Assembly (NCBI GenBank): GCA_964445525.1
Contig: CAYULA010000027.1
Location: forward strand, 1 to 51,480
Origin: Penumbrarchaeum sp964445525
GTDB lineage: Archaea; Thermoplasmatota; Penumbrarchaeia; Penumbrarchaeales; Penumbrarchaeaceae
Length of the DNA: 51,480 bases
Direction: 5' to 3'
Under the pieces are notes generated by a model. It saw nothing but the letters and a program-made list of their open reading frames with translations. It was not told the DNA's origin and ran no database searches. The stretch's first letter is position 1, and the number at the start of each line of letters is the position of its first letter. Positions 40,766 to 49,621 of this stretch are shown here, one piece after another. Both the position numbers and the translations under genes were made by a program.

Positions 40766-40924
40766 ATCGGGATTCGATTACGCAAAAACGGGGTTTTTGC
40801 TCAGGTTGAGCATCTTACCCGTCAAATAAAAACCAACGATGCTCAACCACCCAGGGGTTCGAATCCCTCACGTCGATTATAATTTGATAAAATGATCTCA
40901 ATTATATTCAAATTAAAATGAGAA
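40766..40924. repeat. tRNA-Glu-linked 166-bp unit B
   Basis: It has the same plan as unit A, exactly 166 bp on: outer stem 40769-40777 with 40859-40867, hairpin GCAAAAAC-GGG-GTTTTTGC (40782-40800), and hairpin GGTTGAGCATC/GATGCTCAACC (40804-40848) with a loop containing CCGTCAAATAAAAA. Stem differences from unit A are compensatory. Its 5' side carries a 19-bp copy of the tRNA-Glu 3' end (40759-40777). It runs into the real tRNA gene. Confidence 0.78.
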
Positions 40925-40999
40925 TGCTCCCATCGGGATTCGAACCCGAGTCACCGGCTCGAAAGGCCGGAATGATTGGCCGGACTACACTATGGGAGC
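40925..40999 (-). tRNA. tRNA-Glu (UUC)
   Basis: A 75-nt cloverleaf: acceptor GCTCCCA/TGGGAGC, discriminator A, anticodon arm CCGGC-CTTTCGA-GCCGG with UUC, and T arm CGGGTTCGAATCCCG. No encoded CCA. Its 3' 19 bases are duplicated in the array on its downstream side. Confidence 0.93.
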
Positions 41000-41155
41000 A
41001 TGTCTTTACCGTTGGGCAAAAACGAGGTCATATTTAAGGTTGCACCCCTCACGGGCCTCTTTATTCTCGATCGAATAGAATAAGGCTTTATTGCTTATAT
41101 ATCACAGTTTTGTTATAACCGATTAGCAGCGACCATTTTCCGTAATCCAGAGGTT

Positions 41156-42370
41156 ATGATAATGAACGGCTTGGGCAAGGGTCTTGGAGCCTTGATAAGT
41201 GCCGAGGGTATGAGCTCGGCGGTCAGGTCCAATCCCAGAAAGGAGCTCAAGGCCAAACAGAAGGAGCTGGATAATCTCAAATCGGAGATAGATTTAAAAA
41301 AGAGGGAAGTTGAGGAACTCAGGAAGGACCTCACGATCCAGCTGATGCTGGAAGGTAGAGTGGACAAGAAGAAGCTCTTCGAGATGGAAGAAGAGCTCAA
41401 ATTATGCTTCGACCAAAAAGAGATGCTGGAGATCGAGATCGAGAACCTCCTGGGGGAGATGGAATCAGGCATCAAACCCGGAAGGAATGGCAATGCGGAT
41501 GGCGGAGAACAACTCTTGGAAACGGAGCTCAGGAGGTCCGAGGAGATAGACATGGGAATGGTGAAGGACCTCATGTTCGGACCGGATGACAGTCCCGAAA
41601 AAACAAAAAACATGGAAGAAGAAACAGAAGGGTCCGATGAAGATCACATTGACGATCTGATCAAGGAACTCGATCAGTCCAGACAGGCAGAAGAAGTCAG
41701 GAAGGAAGCTTACGGTGAGGATAAAACCCCACCCGCTCCTGAAAAACAGCCTTCGCCAGGTCCGGAAACAACCTCACCACCTTCTCCGGATGACACACAA
41801 TCCCCCCCGGATAACAAGTCCGTGATCAGAAGAAAGGTAATACCGGGGAAGGTCAGAATAGTCAGAAAGAGAAAAGAAAGCCACGGTAAGGATGAGAAGC
41901 TCTACGGTTACATCAAGGAGGCTCAGGAACATCTTTCCAGAAGGGATCCAGGAGAGGCCAAAGCCATCCTGCACAAGGCCCTGAGGGAATATCCTCTTGA
42001 TGACGAGCTCCTCTACCATCTAGGCAACGCATTCTTTTTGGAGGGGGACCTGGACCAGGCGGAGATAAGGTTCAGAAAATCAACCGAGGCAAATCCGAAG
42101 TCATTCAGGGCCTTCAACAATCTGGGAGTGGTCCTCAGGAAGAAAGGCGAGAGGGAAGCAGCCATACAGGCTTTCAACCAGTCCCTGGAATACAACGATG
42201 ATTACGAGAGGGCCTGGCTAAACCTGGGCAATATTTTCATGGAGATAGATCCTCCGATGTTGAAGGAGGCCAGGATCTTTCTCAGAAGGGCTCTTGAATG
42301 CGATCCGGACCTTGTCCAGGCTAAGGAGAGACTGGAGGAGTGTGAAAGGCTCCTCTCCTCGGACACATGA
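41156..42370 (+). CDS. TPR protein with ParB-like N-terminal motif and coiled coil
   Basis: A 404-residue protein in four parts. The N-terminal peptide NGLGKGLGALI (4-14) is nearly identical to the ParA-contacting N terminus of bacterial ParB. A coiled coil follows (about 28-105; AKQKELDNLKSEIDLKKREVEELRKDL, given in pieces). A Pro/acidic linker (about 110-215) leads to at least three TPRs (about 250-400; LYHLGNAFFLEGDLDQAE, AFNNLGVVLRKKGEREAA, AWLNLGNIFME). There is no ParB nuclease-like or HTH domain, so it is not ParB. By the motif it may dock on and stimulate a ParA/MinD-type ATPase, with the TPRs holding cargo. No such ATPase gene is in the window. Start could be the second Met (41162). 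Confidence 0.75.
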   Translation: MIMNGLGKGLGALISAEGMSSAVRSNPRKELKAKQKELDNLKSEIDLKKREVEELRKDLTIQLMLEGRVDKKKLFEMEEELKLCFDQKEMLEIEIENLLGEMESGIKPGRNGNADGGEQLLETELRRSEEIDMGMVKDLMFGPDDSPEKTKNMEEETEGSDEDHIDDLIKELDQSRQAEEVRKEAYGEDKTPPAPEKQPSPGPETTSPPSPDDTQSPPDNKSVIRRKVIPGKVRIVRKRKESHGKDEKLYGYIKEAQEHLSRRDPGEAKAILHKALREYPLDDELLYHLGNAFFLEGDLDQAEIRFRKSTEANPKSFRAFNNLGVVLRKKGEREAAIQAFNQSLEYNDDYERAWLNLGNIFMEIDPPMLKEARIFLRRALECDPDLVQAKERLEECERLLSSDT

Positions 42371-42431
42371 GTTTTAACCCGATCACCAATCTTATATAGA
42401 GCTATGGTAGATTTCCTGCCGGCGAGGTCGA

Positions 42432-44831
42432 ATGATAGTCAGTTCCCCCAGGTTCACAGTAATTGCTGCAATGCTTCTCACGGTTTCACTCATACCGCTG
42501 ATGGTTCCGGATGAAGCAGAGGCCCTCCCGCCCAACTATCCTATCTGGCTCTCCGGCGGGTATGCGGTGGAGCAGCCCAACTCGACCACATATGTGGATA
42601 ATCTTCAGCCCGGATCAACGGAAAACTATCTGATCCATCTCATAAACGACAGGGAGCAACAGATCAGATACAGGGTTATCCTCAGGGAGGCTCCCGATGA
42701 CTGGCTGGTTTTCCTGGGCTCCACAGGTGACGAGGTACTGGTGACCGTGGAGGGGCTATCAAGCAGGGCGGTGGACCTCAACATGAAGGCTCCCACTGAG
42801 AAAACAGGGGACATAGACATACTTGTAAGGGAGGAGGGAACCGAAAACGAGTGGGACCTGACCCTCAGGATCATAAGCCAGAAGGGGCCTCTGGTGGTAT
42901 CAGTCCCCTCCGCCAACATGGCGCTTGGGAGGGATTCACCTTCTGTTTTCGATCTTTCCCTGGAAAACATCGGCAACACGGTCCTGAACGCTTCCCTCAA
43001 GATGGAGGGCATGATAACCTCAAACAACAGGATCAGGGATTCATGGACAGTGATATTCTCCGAGAAGGAGACCAGCATCCAACCGGGTAGGATAAAGACG
43101 GTAGAGGTCACGGTATGGCCACCCGAACTGGAACCTGTGGGCTCCCAGAAGGTCACATCCGTCACCGCTGATGTCGATGGGGTCACCAGGCCCTTCAAAT
43201 CTCGATCAATCACATTCAAGGTGCAGACCATCTACGATCTGAGGGTGAGCGTGATGCCTTTGGGTTATCAGCTCATATCCCCCGGAGAGAGTGTGGAGTT
43301 CGTCGTTACCCTTGAAAACTGGGCTATCGACTACGACACGGTTTCCATTTCGGAATTCGAAAAACCCTCGGGATGGGACGTTCAGTTCAACGATTCCATG
43401 GATCCCACCTCCGTTCCGGTGACCATCGATCCGGAGGGTGAGAGGATCATCCATCCTGTGATCTTCACCCCCAACAACGCTGTGGCCGGGAACCATGAAG
43501 TTATATTGAGGGCCCAGGGAACAACGAACCTGACGGAGATCAGGCTCAAGGTAAAGATCGCAAGGCAGGATTCATTCGAGCTGACCACAATCACCGAATC
43601 GGGATCTGACAACACCTACAGGATGACAGTGGGAGAGAATCTGATCCCTGTGAAAGTCGTCAACAGGGGGAATTTTTTCGACAACATCACCATGGAGATA
43701 GAGAGCAGGCCCGACTGGGCCCCTCTTTCCTTCCACTCATTGTCCGTGGGATCGGGATCCAACGAGACCTCCGTCCAGGGAGCTCTCGGTCTGAACATCT
43801 CGGGCCAGTTCAACAGGAGGTACCTCTTCCAGGAGGACCCCCTGACCTCGCTTTCAGTAACATTCGACCCGAGCCAGACCGCCACCCTCTACCTGAGGGC
43901 CAATATCCCTCTCGGGGCGACACAGGATTCGGGTGTATTCACGCTGAAATACAGGTACGGTATATTCCAGGAGCAGAAGGTCCTCCAGGCGGCCATAAAG
44001 CTGATTCTTGTCGATATCGAGATCCTGGATATTGACGGCGACGGAGGAGCCGACCTCGACGTCTATCCAGAACCCGAGTACGAGGTGGGGGACACTATCA
44101 ACTTCATCTGGACCCTCAAGAACAATTATCCGTACGAGACCACCGGATTGAGGTGGTCCGTGGAGCTCTCCGGCAAGACACTGATAGAAGGGGATGTTCC
44201 CCCGATAGCCCCGGGAGAGACAATGGATTTCAACGAGTCCTGGAAGGCGGACCTCTCCACCAGATACTACAACGTGGCAACCCTCAAGATAACCGGAGAC
44301 GTGTTCACCACCGAGGACAAGATCCCCACTGCGAGGACAGACGAGGAGATCTACATCGACCCGGGTCCGGGAGAGCCTCCGATCCTGCTTATGGTCGTAT
44401 TCGGATCGATAATGCTGATCATTATAGCGGGATTTGTCGCCTTTTACGTCTGGGTCAGAAAGGACCTGGAGAAGAAGGAGGCCGTGGAGAGGGAGAAGTA
44501 CGAATCTCTTTACGGAAAGAGAGAAGCCCCGGCACTTGCAGGCAGGAAGGAGACTGGAAGAAGGAAAGCGGCAAGGTCCCTATCCGCCAGGGAGCGGCCG
44601 GGCCTTCCCTCCTCCAGAGTTGAAGAGGGAGAGAAGAAGGAGAAAGGCAGTCCTTCGGGAAAAGGATCCGAACCTGCCGGGAAAAAGGATAGGAAAGCTC
44701 CCAGGAAGAAAGCCTCCTCACTGGGCGATCTCGGAGGAAATGGGTCTCCCGCCGATAAGAAGAGATCCAGGCCGGAGAAAATGAAAAAAGCGCCGGAGCT
44801 AGAGGAGCTGGAAGAGCTTGAAGATGCCTGA
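42432..44831 (+). CDS. Surface protein with Ig-like (NEW3/CARDB-like) repeats and basic tail
   Basis: A 799-residue protein. A signal peptide (1-31, ending near EAEA) precedes about five beta-sandwich modules of the COG1470 type (about 45-640), each marked by a PGSTENYLIHLIN- or NEGNF-like start. One transmembrane helix (about 652-675) is followed by a cytoplasmic tail of about 125 residues rich in Lys/Arg/Glu/Pro, ending in an LEELEELEDA acidic run. It probably serves as an S-layer-associated or cell-surface structural protein. The charged tail is unlike a simple anchor and may bind a cytoplasmic partner. It starts 62 bp after the TPR gene on the same strand, so the two may be co-transcribed. 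Confidence 0.75.
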   Translation: MIVSSPRFTVIAAMLLTVSLIPLMVPDEAEALPPNYPIWLSGGYAVEQPNSTTYVDNLQPGSTENYLIHLINDREQQIRYRVILREAPDDWLVFLGSTGDEVLVTVEGLSSRAVDLNMKAPTEKTGDIDILVREEGTENEWDLTLRIISQKGPLVVSVPSANMALGRDSPSVFDLSLENIGNTVLNASLKMEGMITSNNRIRDSWTVIFSEKETSIQPGRIKTVEVTVWPPELEPVGSQKVTSVTADVDGVTRPFKSRSITFKVQTIYDLRVSVMPLGYQLISPGESVEFVVTLENWAIDYDTVSISEFEKPSGWDVQFNDSMDPTSVPVTIDPEGERIIHPVIFTPNNAVAGNHEVILRAQGTTNLTEIRLKVKIARQDSFELTTITESGSDNTYRMTVGENLIPVKVVNRGNFFDNITMEIESRPDWAPLSFHSLSVGSGSNETSVQGALGLNISGQFNRRYLFQEDPLTSLSVTFDPSQTATLYLRANIPLGATQDSGVFTLKYRYGIFQEQKVLQAAIKLILVDIEILDIDGDGGADLDVYPEPEYEVGDTINFIWTLKNNYPYETTGLRWSVELSGKTLIEGDVPPIAPGETMDFNESWKADLSTRYYNVATLKITGDVFTTEDKIPTARTDEEIYIDPGPGEPPILLMVVFGSIMLIIIAGFVAFYVWVRKDLEKKEAVEREKYESLYGKREAPALAGRKETGRRKAARSLSARERPGLPSSRVEEGEKKEKGSPSGKGSEPAGKKDRKAPRKKASSLGDLGGNGSPADKKRSRPEKMKKAPELEELEELEDA

Positions 44832-44888
44832 CCCTTATCAGAACCCCTAAATAAATCCCCCCATTCTCTTAGAGACGGTGAACCCCTA

Positions 44889-46172
44889 TTGAGGATAATA
44901 ATCGACAGCTTCGGATGCACCATGAACCACGGTGAGGCCAGATCGGCGGGGGAGATTCTTGCCGATCTGGGACACGATGTCAGTTTCGGCCTCGAAGCAT
45001 CCGGTATTCAGGATGCGGAGGGGGTCCTGCTGTTCACCTGCGACGTGATTTCATCCACCGAGAGGAGGATGTGGAAGCTGATGGACGAGGTTCAAAGGTC
45101 CGGAAAGAGGCTGTATGCCGCCGGATGTCTTGCCTCCATCGAAGCCGAAAAGATCAAAAGAAAATATCCGGAATCTGTTATCCTGGACACCATGGGACTG
45201 GACAGGACCGAAACCTCCCTCAGGAAATTCTTCAACATGACAGGAAACGTGACCGGATTGAAATCCTATGTTGATCCCTCGAGGCTGGATCATATAGTCC
45301 CGATATCTTCCGGATGCCTGGGTTCATGCACATACTGCATAACCAGGGAGGCCAGAGGTCCTCTGAAATCCAATTCCGGTTCGGTCATAGCCGACAGGAT
45401 AAGAGCGGGTCTCAACAATGGAAGAAAGGAGATCCTTCTCTCCTCCCAGGACACAGGCTCCTGGGGCAGGGATCTGGGAAATGGACAGAACCTCGGAACC
45501 CTTCTGAGATTTTTATCCTCATCCGTCTGTGAGAGGATGAGGATCAGGGTGGGGATGATGAATCCCGATCATCTTGCCCAAAACCTGGAAAGCATCCTCA
45601 GCGGATTTGCCGATCAGAGGATATTCAAATTCTTTCATCTGCCCGTCCAGTCCGGATCGTCCGAGGTTCTGGGGAGAATGAATCGAAATTACTCTCCGGG
45701 AGATGTTGAGAGTGTGATCAATTCATTAAGGGAGAGGTATCCCGAGGCCACGCTGTCAACGGATGTAATTACAGGTTTTCCCGGCGAGAGCGAGGAGGAC
45801 CATCGCAAGTCGGTGGAATTTATCAGCAAGGTCGGACCCGATATTCTCAACATCACCAGATTCTCATCGAGGAAGGGTACTCCCGCGTCCGAAATGGAAA
45901 ACCAGGTTCACGGCTGGATCTCCAAGGAGAGGTCGAGGGAATTTCACCGCATCCACGAAGAGATCTTAAAGGTAAAACTGAGAGAAAGACTCGGGATTCA
46001 CAGGAATTGTCTGGTAACGGAGGTGGGTAAGGAGGGAACCATGATGGCCAGGGATCTCAATTACACACCAATTGTCATAGAGGGCGGAAAGGATCTGCTG
46101 GGAAGGTTCGTTGACATCAAAACGGAACGTATCGGTCCCACCTATCTCCTGGGAGATATCGTGAATTTTTAA
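44889..46172 (+). CDS. tRNA methylthiotransferase (MtaB/CDKAL1-like radical SAM)
   Basis: A 427-residue MiaB-family enzyme. The N-terminal methylthiotransferase domain supplies three cluster Cys (C10, C51, C80). The radical SAM motif is CLGSCTYC (C143, C147, C150), and a TRAM domain closes the C terminus (about 365-427). Archaeal members convert t6A37 to ms2t6A in tRNAs reading ANN codons. The start is TTG at 44889, supported by GGTGA eight bases upstream and the family's MRxxxxSFGC beginning. A TATA-like CTAAATAAATCC (about 44847) precedes it. Confidence 0.92.
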   Translation: MRIIIDSFGCTMNHGEARSAGEILADLGHDVSFGLEASGIQDAEGVLLFTCDVISSTERRMWKLMDEVQRSGKRLYAAGCLASIEAEKIKRKYPESVILDTMGLDRTETSLRKFFNMTGNVTGLKSYVDPSRLDHIVPISSGCLGSCTYCITREARGPLKSNSGSVIADRIRAGLNNGRKEILLSSQDTGSWGRDLGNGQNLGTLLRFLSSSVCERMRIRVGMMNPDHLAQNLESILSGFADQRIFKFFHLPVQSGSSEVLGRMNRNYSPGDVESVINSLRERYPEATLSTDVITGFPGESEEDHRKSVEFISKVGPDILNITRFSSRKGTPASEMENQVHGWISKERSREFHRIHEEILKVKLRERLGIHRNCLVTEVGKEGTMMARDLNYTPIVIEGGKDLLGRFVDIKTERIGPTYLLGDIVNF

Positions 46173-46250
46173 GCTGTTGTATGTTATGGATGTAGGCAAT
46201 CTTTAAAATCAAGGCGTTCGTTCCGGAAAACCCCCTTGGAAGTGGAGATC

Positions 46251-47624
46251 ATGACAGAGAATTCGGATCACGTGGAGACAGCCAATCAGAAGCTGACCGA
46301 AGCCGGTGTCACCTGGGTCTACTGCCAGTTCACCGACCTTGAAGGCAAGATAAGATCATTCACGGTACCCTCTTCGGATTTCTTGAGCGGGAAACTGTGG
46401 AAGGACGGTATGACCTTCGACGGTTCCTCCGTCGGGTTTGCCAAGACCGAGAACTCGGATCTGAGAGCCATACCCGATCCGGAAACCCTCCTTATCCTTC
46501 CCTACGGAGAGGGTGTCCAGAAGGTTGCCAGGGTCATCACCGATACCCTGACACCGGATGCTAAAGAGGCTTATCCCATGGACCCCAGGAACGCCGCGCT
46601 CAGAACAAAAGAAAACCTTTTGGAAATGGGATTTTCAACCGTTCATCTCCAGCCGGAACTGGAATTCTACCTGCTCAAGCAGGGAGTCAATCCCACTGCC
46701 GTTTCCAATCACGGTGATGACATATACAGGATTCATCCCAAGCAGGGTTATTTTGCGGCTGTTCCCTGGGACAACTCAGACGAGTTCCGAAACGAGTTCA
46801 CAAATAACCTGCTAAAAGCGGGTATCGATATCAAGTTCCACCATCACGAGGGAGGCTCCCAGCAGGTGGAAGTTGAATTCAAGCATGTGGCGGATATCGT
46901 GAAATGCGGTGATGTATCCATGCTCTACAAGCTGCTCTCGAGGCTCACCGCAAGGCAGTTCGGTTATTCGGTTTCGTACATGCCGAAGATATCCCGCATC
47001 GATTCGGGGAACGGGATGCATGTTCACATGTGGATGGAATCCGAAAAGGGTCCGGCCTTCGCCGACCCGGAGGATGAGGCAGGCCTTTCCCAGACCGCAA
47101 GATACTACATAGGAGGAATCCTGGAACATGCAGGTGCCACCTGCCTGTTCACCAATCCGACCATCAACTCCTACAAGAGGCTGATCCCCGAGTTCGAGGC
47201 ACCGGTCTATGCAACCTGGGGCCAGAGGAACAGGACAGCCATGATAAGGATCCCGGGCTCCCCCGGATCCAGAAGGGTGGGGGACATCGAGGTGAGACAC
47301 GGCGACACCTCATCCAACCCCTACCTGGCATTCACTGTCCTTGTCGAGGCGGGCCTGGACGGAATCAGGAAGAAGATAGAACCCCCTGCCCCCACATCGG
47401 AGGATCCCAACAAGATGACCCAAGAAAGGCGGGACGAGCTCGGGATCAAGATGCTCCCGACCTCCCTTCATGAAGCGGTGGAAGCAGCAGCTTCTGACGA
47501 GGTGATCCGGAGAGCGGTTGGCAAGGAGATCTTCGACACCTTCATCGAGAAGAAATCCAAGGAGGTCAGGGAGTTCAGGCACCATGTCACCGACTGGGAG
47601 ATAGAGAAGTACCTGCCTCTTTGA
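46251..47624 (+). CDS. glnA: Glutamine synthetase, type I
   Basis: 457 residues. Signature regions: FDGSSVGF near residue 66, LQPELEFYL (metal-binding Glu), GGSQQVEVEFKH, the ATP/ammonia region SGNGMHVHMW, NRTAMIRIPGSPGSRR (phosphate binding) and the C-terminal loops. It makes glutamine from glutamate, ammonia and ATP. The adenylylation-site Tyr of GSI-beta is not present (PPAPTSEDPNKMT), so control is more likely by feedback or gene regulation. ATG 46251 follows GTGGAGATC. The PfkB kinase overlaps its 3' end only if read from a TTG at 47621. Confidence 0.93.
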   Translation: MTENSDHVETANQKLTEAGVTWVYCQFTDLEGKIRSFTVPSSDFLSGKLWKDGMTFDGSSVGFAKTENSDLRAIPDPETLLILPYGEGVQKVARVITDTLTPDAKEAYPMDPRNAALRTKENLLEMGFSTVHLQPELEFYLLKQGVNPTAVSNHGDDIYRIHPKQGYFAAVPWDNSDEFRNEFTNNLLKAGIDIKFHHHEGGSQQVEVEFKHVADIVKCGDVSMLYKLLSRLTARQFGYSVSYMPKISRIDSGNGMHVHMWMESEKGPAFADPEDEAGLSQTARYYIGGILEHAGATCLFTNPTINSYKRLIPEFEAPVYATWGQRNRTAMIRIPGSPGSRRVGDIEVRHGDTSSNPYLAFTVLVEAGLDGIRKKIEPPAPTSEDPNKMTQERRDELGIKMLPTSLHEAVEAAASDEVIRRAVGKEIFDTFIEKKSKEVREFRHHVTDWEIEKYLPL

Positions 47625-47665
47625 AACTCGTATTGGTTATATTCCATGAAGGCATACCCCAATCC

Positions 47666-48604
47666 ATGGCAGAGCGACTAATTACATCGGTGGGTGATAT
47701 GTCATGCGATCTGCTCTGCTCGCCTATCTCCCATCTGGGCGACGAGGATATACAGATCATTCTTGAGGACCTGAACCTGTCTCCGGGAGGGAACTCCATG
47801 AACTTCGCCCTTGCGGCAGCATCTTTCGGAGCCGGGGTAACCTTCCACGGGGCCATGGGCGAGGATCCCCTCGGAACCTTTCTCAGAAGATGGATGGAGA
47901 AGGCCAAGATAAAGGATCATTCCAGGAGGCTGAAGGGAATCAGGACCTCCACCACCATGTCCATTCCCAACCTTTCAGGCGAGAAGAGGCTTCTGACCTT
48001 TCCGGGTGCCAATTCGACCTTCATAATTGAACCCGAAAAGGTGGATATCGAGGGCTCAGCACATGTTCATTACGGGGGATTCTGGTTCACGAGAAAGATG
48101 GCGGAAGGGGGTGTGAAGACACTCTTCGAGGCATGCAGGGATGCCGGTGTTGAAACCTCCCTCGACCCGGGTACGGATCCCCGTGGATTCAGGGGAAAGC
48201 TCCTGGAATATTTCCTGGATCTTCTTCCTTTGACCGATATCATAATGATGAATGTTGACGAGATCAAGGAGATAACCGGCACCAGGGATATTTCCAAGGG
48301 AGCCAACATGATGATCGGCAACGGTGTGAAGACGGTGGTCGTTCACAAAGGGGACAGGGGAACATCGGTGATAGACGAAAACGGCAGGAAGAACTATCCC
48401 CCCTACCAGGTTTACGTTCCCAAGAATCCTGCCGGGTGCGGGGACGTCTTCAACGGATGCTATGTTGCAGCGAGGCTGGAAGGAAGGGATCAGGACGAGG
48501 CCGTAGAGATGGGACTGGCCGCTGCGGCGCTTCACCTGGCTTCCGCCGAACCCTACTATCCGGCGAGGGAGAGGATAATGCAGAGAGTCAAGAGAGGAAA
48601 ATAA
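47666..48604 (+). CDS. PfkB-family sugar/nucleoside kinase
   Basis: A 312-residue ribokinase-like protein. Substrate-side motif LSPGGNSMNFALAAASFGA lies near the N terminus; the C-terminal catalytic motif reads NPAGCGDVFNGCYVA, with Cys replacing the second Ala of the usual GAGD anion hole but the base Asp kept. Substrates in this family include ribose, fructose phosphates, adenosine and inosine; sequence alone does not decide. ATG 47666 is chosen; upstream TTG 47621 would overlap glnA, and an AT element (GTTATATTCC, about 47637) lies at leaderless spacing. Confidence 0.85.
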   Translation: MAERLITSVGDMSCDLLCSPISHLGDEDIQIILEDLNLSPGGNSMNFALAAASFGAGVTFHGAMGEDPLGTFLRRWMEKAKIKDHSRRLKGIRTSTTMSIPNLSGEKRLLTFPGANSTFIIEPEKVDIEGSAHVHYGGFWFTRKMAEGGVKTLFEACRDAGVETSLDPGTDPRGFRGKLLEYFLDLLPLTDIIMMNVDEIKEITGTRDISKGANMMIGNGVKTVVVHKGDRGTSVIDENGRKNYPPYQVYVPKNPAGCGDVFNGCYVAARLEGRDQDEAVEMGLAAAALHLASAEPYYPARERIMQRVKRGK

Positions 48605-48652
48605 CGGATAATAACCAATAAATACCCATCATATTAATTGTGACCCGTTCAA

Positions 48653-49549
48653 ATGGATGCCAAGGACCTGGAACTGATCATCAATCTGTGCAATTACAGC
48701 ACTGCCGATGCCGAGTTCCTTTCTTCAAAACTTGAGATCACTCCGGACAATGTCGAAAGGAGGATTGCACTTTTGAAGAGGTCGGGTATAATAAAGGGAT
48801 TTTCGGCTTTCTTCGACAGGAGGATGTTCGGATACGACACCACCTATCTAAAGCTCCATTACAGGATGAGGGACCTGGACAGGATAATCGAGGACGTATC
48901 CTCCATGCCGCAGGTTGCCCAGGTCTATCCCAATCTGGATGATTTCATGATGGTGGAGGTGGTCCACTGGGACATGGACACCTTGAGGTCGGTGATCCGT
49001 GCGGTTGAGAGGATTGCCAAACCCATGACGGTTTCGACCCATTTTAGGCCGATGCTCCCGGATAACATCCCGGAACCTCCCCGGGGAAAGGACCTGGAGA
49101 TCCTTAAATACCTCGTCAAGGACGGAAGGGCCACTGCCGAGGACCTCTCGGGTCTGGTGAAGCTCAAACCGGAAAAGGTATCCGAAAGAATATCCAAGAT
49201 GATCAACCAGGAGGTATTCACCGTCAGACCTGTGATCCAGGAGGACCTTGTCCAGCCCTTCCCCACTTTCTCGACGATTGTAACCTTCGGGAAGGGCAGT
49301 CCTTTCTCAACATGCTACAGCGAGACCCAGAGGATAGGAAAGGGAATATGGTCCTGCATGCCTCTCGAGGAGCCTCCGGGAATATGGATGAGGTCCTTCG
49401 GGAAGGACCTCCACGAGATGGATACAATGATAGAGAGGTACAGGAGGGAGGGCTTCGCCGATGATGTATTGGTCATAATCCCGGACACCATGGTGGTGAA
49501 GAGGACCGTTGATCTGAATATCTTGAAGAATGCGGGTAAGAATGGATGA
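48653..49549 (+). CDS. Lrp/AsnC-like regulator with two HTH segments
   Basis: A 298-residue protein. An AsnC-type HTH (1-55; DAEFLSSKLEITPDNVERRI) and a RAM-like alpha/beta ligand domain (60-135) are followed by a second HTH (about 147-195; RATAEDLSGLVKLKPEKVSERI) and another alpha/beta part (195-285). That is about twice a standard Lrp (about 150), so two copies are fused in one chain. A TATA-like AATAAATA lies about 32 bp upstream of the ATG. Amino-acid-linked regulation, perhaps of the adjacent glnA, is only suggested by position. Confidence 0.8.
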   Translation: MDAKDLELIINLCNYSTADAEFLSSKLEITPDNVERRIALLKRSGIIKGFSAFFDRRMFGYDTTYLKLHYRMRDLDRIIEDVSSMPQVAQVYPNLDDFMMVEVVHWDMDTLRSVIRAVERIAKPMTVSTHFRPMLPDNIPEPPRGKDLEILKYLVKDGRATAEDLSGLVKLKPEKVSERISKMINQEVFTVRPVIQEDLVQPFPTFSTIVTFGKGSPFSTCYSETQRIGKGIWSCMPLEEPPGIWMRSFGKDLHEMDTMIERYRREGFADDVLVIIPDTMVVKRTVDLNILKNAGKNG

Positions 49550-49621
49550 GTTTTCTATGATTAAATGATCGGATACCAATAAATAAGACATAATAACATT
49601 CCTACCCAGAGGATATCAGGA

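Noticed and set aside
40638..40870. A plus-strand tRNA suggested by the T-arm-like GGTTCGAATCCCTCACG
   Set aside because: No acceptor stem, no D arm, and the hairpin loops have no anticodon with U33; the T-arm-like part pairs instead with the upstream GGGATTCGA copy.
47666..48604. Calling the PfkB kinase an ADP-dependent or ribose-1-phosphate kinase of the AMP pathway
   Set aside because: The substrate motif is generic and no AMP phosphorylase or isomerase gene is near; the family alone does not settle the substrate.
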